64,000 bases of DNA from the NCBI GenBank assembly GCA_963920765.1, contig OY987244.1, positions 10,046,501-10,110,500 of the forward strand. The letters run 5' to 3'. Origin of the DNA: Ulota crispa. Its lineage: Eukaryota; Streptophyta; Bryopsida; Orthotrichales; Orthotrichaceae. The notes below the pieces were generated by a model. The model saw nothing but the letters and a program-made list of their open reading frames with translations. It ran no database searches and was not told the DNA's origin. Below, piece by piece: positions 54,427 to 64,000 of the stretch (positions are counted from its first letter, which is position 1; every line of letters begins with the position of its first letter). Made by a program: the position numbers and the translations under genes.

Positions 54427-56443
54427 ATACTCGTGGGTGCAGGCGAAAGTGGTACAGTACAGTACAGCAGCACTGATAGGACCCGAAGCTTAGAAGCAGT
54501 TTTCCAATGACCTCAGTGGCTCCGTCCGGTGATTGGACAAGACTAGCGCAGAGCGAATCTACAACTGCTGCTGTGCAGGCCCATCCGCCGCTTTGCTAGG
54601 GTACTCAAGATTCATGCATGTAAGTGACTGGGAAAGCGTGTCGAGATTATAGTTCTATACTCGATGTTCTTACACGTGTCAGACACACTACTGCGGGCAT
54701 TTAATCGGTGTTAGTCGGAGAAGGTTGTATATGAACTGCAGTCCCAGCTTAGCTTTGCCTCTCATTCTTGCATCTTTCGTTCACAGGTTGCGTGAAGAGC
54801 TCTCCTCTTCTGGTTCCATGTTGCTTGTTTTGCACTTTTGGTCCATGTCGCTTGCTGTGGGCTTTTCGTTACTGCTTGTGACATCGTCAAATTTGGTTTA
54901 ATTAAACGTGACTTGGTTCTATGAATCTCAGTTTAAATAAGTTGTAATATTGTTTGATCAAGTTGTTATGTATATGTTTGTTAGATAGAGAATTCTAATC
55001 CAGATGTTTGAATGTGGTCTTTATTAATATGAATTGCAGATCAAGAGTGAGTCAGGTTTTGTTTGAAGTAGTTGTCTGAGCAACTTTGATAGTTCATTGG
55101 ATCTCATTTGATTTTGAAAGTGAATATAACTTCTAGATAGTTTTCAAATGATCAAGTTCTTGTTTAGAATGTTGCATATAACAGATTATATTCTTTGAAT
55201 GACAACTAAACAAATTTGTTCAAAAATTGTGAGAACAAAAACTTATTGTTGTTTTGAAGTTGTTTGGATTTTATGTTACTTTTGAATAGAAGAGTTGGAT
55301 TCTTAACTACAAGTAATGAAAGATTAATTGATCATAACAAAAATCATCAAATTTTTCATTATAATTTTACTTATTTCTTCCTAAAGTTTTGAAAGAAGAT
55401 ATATAAGTGAATTTTCTAACAGGACATTGTGATCTCCAGGATACATGTAACTCTTAACTTCAACTGTCTGTTTTAAAGCTAGTTCAACTTCTCTTTCTGA
55501 TCATCTAGTTGCAACTGCGTTCTTTTTGTGACACTCCTCATAAGCATGTAGTGGATTACTTACAAACAGAAAGTTGACAGAAAACTGAAATGATCTGTAA
55601 ACTAGTACAGAGAATTATTGATCTTTCTTCATCTGAGCTACTAGTACACTTCTGTAAGAGCTTGAAATAAGAGCTTAGTGTTAACTGTGAAGGTGCAACT
55701 GTTGGATATTTTTTTGATCGTTTTCACGTTCTCCTAGATTGGATACTCGCACTGGAGTGCCACTGTGGCACATTCCAGTACAATACAATAAAGCTCATTC
55801 CTAGTAGAAAGTCGCTATCAAAAGTAAGGGGAATTGGGTCTTGTTTCATCAGTCTCGGTGGTACTCAAATGATGTAACTTAGGTCCGCCTTGGAAAATTG
55901 AGTGATAGTAGACGAAAGCAAGTTTCCACGACTGAATGCCACAACGCATTGAGGTCTAGCTAACCAGCTTACCAGCTAATCAGTTATAGTACCATATTGA
56001 AGTGGCAGTAGTTCGTCCTGGCCGTGAGAGTGACAATGGACTGACGCTAGATTTCGGTAAATCTAGCAGGCGTGAGATTAGGCTTAACTGCGCGGCAACT
56101 AAATCAGTACGAGAGTAAATTAGTACAGGCACAGTGAGATCAGACGAGAGTACAGATAGTGAGATCAGTGCGATCAGATGAGAGAGTACAGGCAGTGTGT
56201 GGTAACGGTGGGTGGTACTGTTAGCGATGTTTTTATTTTACCTGCTAGAATGACTGCATTTTGCAGATATAATGCGGTACTGTAACTACTGTTGTTTCAG
56301 TACATCCTGGCTTGGCTCGTCGACTAGCAGATCATGCTTCGAAGCTGGCTGGCTGGACCAGAAATCATACTGTTGCTTTTTGCTGGTTTTCTGAGATATT
56401 GTGAAGGTCTGGCATGATTTCCTCCGTCCATTTCTATTATTAA

Positions 56444-56688
56444 TTGCTTGCTTTTCCCAAGGGTAGTACGGTACACTGGTCACACTTCGATGGCAAGTCT
56501 GCTGGATGGACCAGGACGGTCATGAGTCACGACTCATCACCAGGAATGAAGGGGTGTGGCGTGGCCACTTGTGACGATAGAGATTCATATGTGGGATCTG
56601 CAGCGACGTCGTCGTCGTCAGCCCCACTCACATGAGAAAGGCTCTGATAACGTGCAGGAACTCCTTGATTGTCTGGGGATTTTTGAAG
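56444..56688 (+). other. Exon-like segment with strong donor
   Basis: The plus-strand donor TTTTGAAG|GTAAGTTGATCC at 56688/56689 is near-perfect. Upstream, one frame reads EKGSDNVQELLDCLGIFE into the donor, while the frame from ATG 56444 (MLAFPKGSTVHWSHFDGKSA onward) is open to a TGA at 56633. Both look protein-like, but they are in different frames and neither is recognised. No continuation exon was found downstream. Confidence 0.25.
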
Positions 56689-58291
56689 GTAAGTTGATCC
56701 CATCATTGCTGGACTTACAAAATACAATGCACGACATCATCACGGTCTTGAGTTTTCTGTTTATTATTGGCTCATCTCCTATTTCGGAGTATTTTAACCC
56801 GGTTTCGAACTACAAGTTTCCATGTTTTCTGGTTTACCTTATACGAATCTGCCACCTTGAGCTCTCGCATCAACCACCGGGAATGAAGCCTGGAATAATC
56901 GTCCACCAGCAAGCAGCTGGCCCGAGCTCCGTCACACCTTGATGAGCGGTTGAGTTGAGTCCATCAACAATCTACGTGGCTGCATGCAGACGCCACTGCT
57001 GAGCCGGCCTCCATTTTCCAAGTACTCCTGGTGAAGAAGTGTCCTTAAAAAAAGATAAACTTTTTGAACTTGCAAGCAGCATTCTTTAAACTGGCTAAAT
57101 CTTGCAGGATTACTAACAAAAATTTCATGCTGCTAATAAAAATGTATACTTTCCACATACCAGTGTTAAATGTGAAAATTTTAGCCCTTTAGCAAGTTTC
57201 TAAGTCACTTGTGCTAAATGTGAAAATCAGATTTGGGATCACTGCTTGCAAGCAAGTTTGAATTACCTTTCAAGAAGCCTTCAGAGTTAGTAAACCCATT
57301 CAGTGGAGTTGCTTTGAAGACTTCCTTTTCTCTTCTTTTCTTTTAGAGCTTTGCAAGCGACAGGGTTCTTTAAAAGAAAAAGAAGAAGACCGAATACCTC
57401 GAAATCTTAATTAAGTATCCGGACCAGAAGAACATGTGAGCGATTAAATGTAAGCTTACTCAGGGTCTTGGAACGGAAGACCAGAGTCGCAGCTCTTCAA
57501 CCGAGAAAATTGGCAACCTTGGGATCAGTGATGCAATAAGTCTGCAGTCATTATCAGTACTCATTGATGTTGCTAAATTTAGAAGTACTTCTACCCAAAA
57601 AATCCCATAGCTACAAAAAGAAAACTATAAATGAACCGTCACAGAGACACAGACTAACAGTGTGGTATTTGAAAATTTAGCACATTTAGCAGCGTTTTGA
57701 GAAGCTTGAGAGAATTATGAAAATCGTATTTGGAACCACTGCTCGTTTTAATCACTGGCCTATAACCAAATTAAGCTACGTCTTTCGAGTTGAGGTTTAT
57801 AATTCATTCCATTTTCCATTTATAGTAACTGTTTACGGGTTGCAGGATAAATCAGCTGATATCACCGATCACCTTTTTGTAGTAAAATAGTTTAGTGACT
57901 AGGCTGTGATAGTATGATTCAATGATCAAGCTTACTGTCTTTTTGTGAAAATGCGACAGTGAGAATATACTTTCTTAAAGAAAAATACCCAGGAACCATT
58001 ATAGAGCAAGTTTTTTATTATATTAATAATTAATGGTCTAAGTGCAACCACGAGAATCGGAGAATTAGGTCAGTTATTCCTTTCTGGCTGCAAGTCTCCA
58101 GATGGAGTTGTCATTGAAGAACTCAAAATGTTGTGATTGCAGTTCCTTTTCAGATGCCAGCTTGTTCATCCGTCTCGGTTCTGAGAAGTGTTGAGCTTCG
58201 ATGGGAAAATTGGTTTCTTTTGTTTCCATAAGAAAGGGCAAAAATTGGGGGAACGGTAGTCAAGGTGATAGTACTATAGTAGAGTAACAAT

Positions 58292-58632
58292 TAGTGCAGA
58301 CTTCACACTAATTAGTGTATTTGGGTTCCCCCACAGTAATTTCTTCACATTTTACACTAAAAAAATACTTACTGCTAATCTGATACTACAATAATTTTCA
58401 TCTATACTTATCACAATAAAAAAAATTTGTAACAGTAACTTGGCAATAACAACAATGTTGCAATAAAGCAAACTAGAATAAACTAGAATAAACTATCATT
58501 CCTATTATCCTAGTATACAGAGAGTTACATGTGTCTCCAAATGGCTAAGCCACAAAATATGAGATAACTTTCCAAAAGAAGCCAACCTAATTGTTGAGCT
58601 AATTGAAATGCACTATTTAGTGTAGTTTAAAC
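58292..58632. repeat. CACTAAATAGTGC family element, copy 4 (inverted)
   Basis: Starts CACACTAATTAGTGTATTTG near 58308 and ends GCACTATTTAGTGTAG at 58611-58626, in reverse orientation to the other copies (right part reads GCCAACCTAATTGTTGAG; GTGTCTCCAAATGGCTAAGC matches the GACTCATCxCTTGG region in reverse). A TAAACTAGAA triplet repeat sits at 58478-58495. It abuts the TTAA element P6. Confidence 0.6.
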
Positions 58633-59579
58633 CCTAAATCCCCGGGGTCTTTATTTTGTCGAAAGACAATCACTCAAAATTGCCATTTTTGTTGCAAAGA
58701 GTAAAATAGTTTGAAAATTGGTCTTTTTTCATATCTAGCCAAGTAGCCATAGGATCTTGTACTAGACTAGTATGAGAATGTGAGGAAAAAAATTCAAAAA
58801 CTTTGACCGACTAGATTGCAAGATACTTGCATTTAAAGTGTAAAAAATAAGCTTTTTTGCACCTTGCAAGGCTTGCATGATTAGATTATTTGACTTTGAA
58901 CTTTTTTAACTTAAATTTTTTGCACCACATAGTTTTGAGGTTTATTATTTTATGGTGGGAATTTGAGTTGAAAATCTTTGGAAAAAAACCAAAACAACTT
59001 AATTTGCATTCTTAAAAAAAACATTAGGTGGAAGAAGGTATGAGATTGAACAACAACTTAAATTGTTAATAACCTTGCAATGGAATTGAAATGCAATACT
59101 CCCAATGGTGAGATTGTTCTAGGAAGCAAACTTCACCCTCTCCAACAATGTTTTTTGAAAAAATGTTAAACTAGCATTCAAAAATGAAGTTTATAAGTTA
59201 TTTTTTTAAGAAGATGCTTGAATTGCCCAAAAAACAAGATTGTCCAAAACTTTCTCATATCTAGTCCAAATGAAATGAACCAAAACTTCAAGTGTAGAAA
59301 ATACTATAACCTATGAGAAGAAAATTAAAAATTAAAAATTAAAAACTTCAAGTTTTTGTAAAATAAAATTGCTACCCGATCTCCATAAATTTGTGCTTAT
59401 TTAGGCATAACTTTTGCTCCCATGCATCAATTGGAATAAAAGTTATACTTCCCAAAAGCTAATGTGTTTTCCTATTTTCACAAAAAAAATCAAAAAATCA
59501 GAACAAAAATGGAGGCTGTATGTACCTACCCAAAATCTCATTTGTCCCCCAAAGGGATACTCAAGGATTTAGGGGTTAA
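58627..59579 (+). mobile_element. TTAA-family element P6, 953 bp
   Basis: TTAA at 58627-58630 and 59576-59579. The left end ACCCTAAATCCCCGGGG is diverged; the right end, read inward, is CCCCTAAATCCTTGAGTATCC. Homologous over its whole length and in the same orientation to P5 (51640-52583). Non-coding. Confidence 0.8.
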
Positions 59580-60873
59580 ACAGTGTTGTCTTCCTCAACA
59601 TGGCGACAACTCAACAAACATGATATCACAAACATACAAGAGTCCATCTATTAGTCTAGTAAAGTCAATTTTAAGGTTGACTTTTAAATAAAACACTCTC
59701 TATATTCGATCTTTACATGCTAACGTCCCATTTTATTGAAGTATCTCAATTTAATATACACTTATTTAGATTCTACATTTTGGATTATATTTAAAGTAGA
59801 TTTTAAAATTATCTCAGCTATTAAATATGGCCTTATTAAACAAAAATGTCACTCATACTTGACACTTGTCATGCACAACATTGGACGTCAGACAGACAAC
59901 AAAACAACTAGACCCCAAAATTTGTTTGACAAGACAACAATGGTTTAAATGTAAGGAAGCCAGTCCTACAAATAAACTCAAGTATTGCAAGAAGATACAT
60001 AAACATAATGTATTTCATTTTTTAAGGAAAAAAAAGTCACTAATGACTTTAGCTAAGACAAGGGTAGTTTGCTTAATTCTTTAGGCTTTAGGAACTAGTC
60101 GACCACTTTTTGGTTGATTTAGACACATTATCATTGGTAGCCAAAGTTTGGCAATGAATTTGGTTATGGATGAAAGAAGATGGGTGTGGGGAATTTATAA
60201 ATGAATGTAATGGGATAAATTCCATGAAGATCCGTGCCGGCATGTGGTCATGGTGTAAGGGTTGAAAAAACTGGTTGCCTGCAGCCATGCAACCTAAAAT
60301 ATGCAAATCATTGGAGAAAGACAACCCTCAAAGCAAAAAATAATGGTATTTATACTGACAAACACAAATTTGGGGAACGCCAAGTTGGAGTTCCATATGG
60401 TTCTTGATGGTAAAAAATGAGAAACCTAGCCGTACAAGAACAAAAAAGAATTCCTCCGCAAGAAATACAGTAGCAAAGGTAGCTTGCTATATGCATGCTC
60501 ACTTCACCATATATGGACTGGGAGATCTATTATAATTTGCAACAAGGGAACCGTCAATTGCCACCAAATTTATTATGAAGGTCCTAGCATCAAATCCCAT
60601 TCCAAAGGTATCGTCAAATCTTCATCACAGTATTTCTCATCTAGTTAAAAACAGAAAAACCTCTTGGCTGCCTGCCCCCCAAACCAACCACAAACCTTAA
60701 AGGGTTAAGGTGAAGATTCCAATAAGTAGAAAATGTTCTTTCATTGTACTAATGGAGAACTTTTGGGTTCATAAAGAGAAAGGTAATTATTTAGTGTTTA
60801 CTACTATAAAAAAAATTAATACATAAAACATTTCAATTTGTGCTAAGGATTGAATAGAGCAAGACCTATCCCA
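59580..60873. other. AT-rich intergenic sequence
   Basis: No supported gene. ACCTTAAAGGGTTAA at 60694-60708 is another TTAA-family right-type end without an identified partner. Two overlapping frames at 59736-60084 are in different frames and without domains. Confidence 0.45.
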
Positions 60874-61123
60874 AACATCATATTAAATAATATGGGCAAA
60901 AGGGTACATTTTGGTATTTTTGAAGGATTTAGGTGATCACCTAAAACCGAGCTCAACATTTTTTTTGTACAAGTGTCCTCACCGGAGAGGAGAAATTTGC
61001 AAGGGAAATAATCTTAGTGGCTCAAACTAAATCTGATACCTTTGAATTTGGTTTAAGATGACTTTTTGGGTTTAAGATGGAGAACAAAATGGTACCTCCC
61101 TTTTTCCCAAATTACCTGATATG
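60874..61123. mobile_element. MITE with AACATCATATTAA ends (copy 2, inverted)
   Basis: About 250 bp. The left end AACATCATATTAAATAATAT and inverted right end CATATCAGGTAATTTGGG match the ends of 25838-26098, to which it is homologous in reverse (AGGTGATCACCTAAAACC, GCTCAAACTAAATCTGATAC, GGTACCTCCC). Non-coding. Confidence 0.7.
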
Positions 61124-64000
61124 ACTTTCACATTAATATAAATATATGTGTGAATTTTTCATATGATTAATGTGGAAATGTAACATGCTTCCTAGTTCCT
61201 ATCTTTGTGTTTTAAATATAGTGTTGGCCACACTATCTTGCTACTTCGAAGCACTCAAATAGCAACTTGTCAACTTAGCCAATTAAAACCCCTTCACATG
61301 CTATCGTGCTCACAAAATCTCTTAAGTAGTATGTCCCTTTGAAATATATTACATTATACTGAATCACAATAGTTGTATGCTATCTTTTTAGTGCTCCTAT
61401 CACATTCACTTATTTCTCAAAAAATTAGTACTAGTAGTGGTCGACTCAATAATTGAAACAACTTGTGTATTACAAAATAATAGTGGCAAATTAGCAATTT
61501 GTGTTAAATCTTCCTTTATTCTAAATACTTGCCTCACATTATCCTTATCTAAATGATGCCAATGAATCTTAATCCAAATTTTGTGCTTATAAAAAACTTT
61601 AGAAAAACATGGCTAATAATTGCAAACTATGTTTGTTTTTTTAATCACAAGAAGCTTGCTACTATTGTTGAATACATGTGCGTCCTACAAAAAGAGTTTT
61701 TGATTTTTTTATCCCAAAATGACCAAATAGTCAATTAATAGGTGTTTTTATTGGGTATAATATTGCTCATTGTCAAGCCGAATTTGTCAATTTTGTAATT
61801 TAATATTCTTCTATGGGAATGTTCATATCTTTACTAACCCTTTGTGTATCAACATAGTAATTTTGAGGAGTTAATTAAGAAGTCTTGGAGTTACAAGATA
61901 TAGTGTACTTTAAGAAGTATATCGGAAAAAGGAGAAAATTAATAATCATTTATAACCTGATTTTTATTAAAATATAATTATTACTTGTAACGGATTTTTT
62001 GAAGTATGTATTATAGAAAATATCAAGTATGGAATCGTTTGAAATGTAAGTTAATAGTTTTTGAACTTTAAAAAAATGGTTTAATACATGTTTTGTGGTT
62101 ATAATAATTATCCACCAAAAGTTTTCTACTAAATTCACATGCGACAATTTAGACAAGTAGATGTTATTTACTTAATATTATTTTTTGAAAATACACAAAA
62201 AAAACCCTCAAAAAAATATAATTTGAATCAAAAAAATTCTAGCTACATATTATACATATTAGTGATATTACATGTTTTATATGGCCTCCCAAAATCATCA
62301 TATTTGAGTTTTGAGCAACAAAACATCTTTTATAGAACTTGCTAAGGAAAAAATTATCTTTTTATCATCTAAAGTTTTCTAAAATTTCTAAAGCGTAACC
62401 CACTTAAAAACCTATTCAAAGTTCTATCTCAATTTTCAATTGTAATCTTTGGTCCATTAGAGGTTGATATTGTTTGATTTGTCATTTGATAAGTTTTAGT
62501 TGTTCTTACATTTTAGCAAGAGTTTCTTTTGTATTACAAAATGGGCAACCAAAGCCAATGAAATAAGCTTTTATACACTTAAATGATGAGTCATAATTCA
62601 TTTGAAATGCCATGACGCATGCCTAACTTATTAACAAAAAAAACAAATACAGGAGTTTTATGTCCAATTCATACAATCACAAATTTCAGTATAAACATTC
62701 ATAATTGAATAAACCATCTTAAAAACCATAAAATTTAATGGAGGTATACTATTTAATAGAAATGAGAATTTTTTATTTAACAAAATTTAATGTGAATAAT
62801 TTTTGCATCAAATGTTTAGAATGATTGGATTTTTATAAAGAATAACTCAATAGTTTTGGAATTCAAAAAAATCATTTAAAAAAATCCAAAATTGGATATA
62901 TGGTTGTTAGATCTTTGTTACTTTAGGATGTAATGCCCTTTAATAGGTTGAAACTCCTTGTAATTAGAAGCCCCTCCATAGGTTGAAACTCTTTGTAACT
63001 GTAAGCAAGGATATCGTAGAGAAAAAACTACAAAAATGGATTGGAATTATCATATGCCAAAAAATCGTTAATAACACCCAAAGTCAACCACTATTTGACA
63101 TTTTGTGGCCAAATATTTGTTGATTTATGGTGTCTTGCACTATATGACTCCCAAGCCTATTCTAATTACACTTCTTTGTCAATTGTTTGTGGCTATGTCT
63201 CTTCAAATTGAAGTGCACCTCATCAATTTTTTGATTTATTATTCATGTACTTCAATGAATTTTGTTTCAACACATTCATTGGTGAATATTGCACAAAGAA
63301 CTTTGTTATTGTAATGTCAATACAAAGATAGTAATGTGAAGTCCGTTTAAATTGGTAATATTCATGTAGTGACATAATCTCTACTGTAAAGTAGCAAGAA
63401 TCTATTTGTCACGCAAATTTCAAAATTAACTATTATTACCAAAAATTCAAAATTTTCTATTATAAAGCATCTAGTGTTTATTTATCACTAGAAATTTGAA
63501 ATTCAAAGAGAGGGGAAGGAGAGAAAAAAACAAGAAAAGGGATGATAAAAAGTCACCAAATTTTAAGAGATAGATGATGCAAAGTAGGATTTATTTTCAA
63601 ATTCACAAACTACAACAAGTTTGTTTTGGGTTTAGGTCACGTGGTTTAGGTTCTACAACTTGAAATGCGCCAAAGTAACATTATATCACCATTTTAACAA
63701 AGTTAGCACATGTTGAATGTATTTGGACTTTGATAGCACCACTTTAGCAAGCCCATTTGGAACATACAACATCCTTTCACTAATTCCAGTTTTTCAATAG
63801 TTTTGATTCTAAGCAACTTGTTGACAAAACAAATTTTTTTAGAAGTTAGGGGAAAAACCAAAGACTAGAGAGAGCACCTTCTCTTTAGGATTGTTGCTTA
63901 TGGAATTGGTGAAATTTAAAGCCAACTTATACTTGGAGTCTACACAACACCACTCTAATGAATAGCAAAATATCATCATCTTTTTTGGATTACATTGACA
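61124..64000. other. AT-rich intergenic desert
   Basis: No gene supported to the end of the window. 62940-63000 has a short direct duplication (TAGGTTGAAACTCxTTGTAA, twice), and 63050-63150 is related to 18480-18560. All frames are short and low in complexity. Confidence 0.5.

Larger units (their letters stand above)
53346..58290. other. Low-repeat tract with transcript-like signals, no recognised protein
   Basis: Mixed-composition, largely non-repetitive sequence of nearly 5 kb, with an AT-rich interior at 54900-55450. It contains splice-like sites on both strands, a minus-strand TATAAAA at 54420-54426, a CT-rich plus-strand stretch near 54740-54830 and a strong plus-strand donor at 56688. 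No long open frame and no known domain occur, so it may be a non-coding transcription unit, a decayed gene, or regulatory sequence. An imperfect repeat of GAGATCAG(A/T)G(C/A)GA units lies at about 56130-56200. Confidence 0.35.

Overview
The window is nuclear DNA of a land plant or close streptophyte relative. Intergenic sequence is strongly AT-rich, genes are GC-rich islands with spliced exons, and both recognisable genes belong to plant families: a CYP74 oxylipin-type cytochrome P450 and a GRAS transcription factor. A CYP74 with one long phase-0 intron, and the absence of obvious LTR retrotransposons, would fit a non-seed plant (bryophyte, lycophyte or fern), but that placement is inference.

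Layout. 1-22 kb is a gene-poor, transposon-filled desert: small inverted-repeat elements, minisatellites, a delimited 1.4-kb hAT-type element (14364-15771), a possible decayed hAT transposase piece (16516-16962), a possible decayed Myb/SANT-like piece (about 4240-4845) and two abutting elements with TTAA termini (19825-21225). 22.6-26.5 kb holds CYP74, two exons around a 2.4-kb intron that carries two miniature elements. 27-35 kb is again desert, with nested elements and a decayed Tc1-like DD34E transposon with its long terminal inverted repeats (32994-34595). 35.4-37.6 kb holds the GRAS gene on the minus strand. The lower-AT, non-repetitive tract from 37.6 to about 42 kb contains several well-formed minus-strand splice sites, a CT-rich leader-like stretch and a TATA-like box, so it may be a long multi-exon 5' leader of the GRAS gene. 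It is followed by a 310-bp pyrimidine tract. 42.7-53.3 kb and 58.3-64 kb are further transposon deserts, and 53.3-58.3 kb is a second low-repeat tract with splice-like signals but no recognisable protein.

The repeats are the main story. They sort into families that can be defined from the window itself: elements with TTAA at both ends and CCCCTAAAGGACC-type inverted termini (six delimited, piggyBac-like architecture); hAT-type elements with 8-9 bp target duplications (four copies in three families); Stowaway-like CTCCCTCTGTCCC elements on TA (four); a CACTAAATAGTGC family (four); a CTAAGGTAG family (about five, several strongly foldback); and the Tc1-like element. Insertions within insertions give a relative order at 31.4-32.95 kb and 6.3-7.3 kb. 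No tRNA, rRNA, CRISPR or prokaryotic operon was seen.
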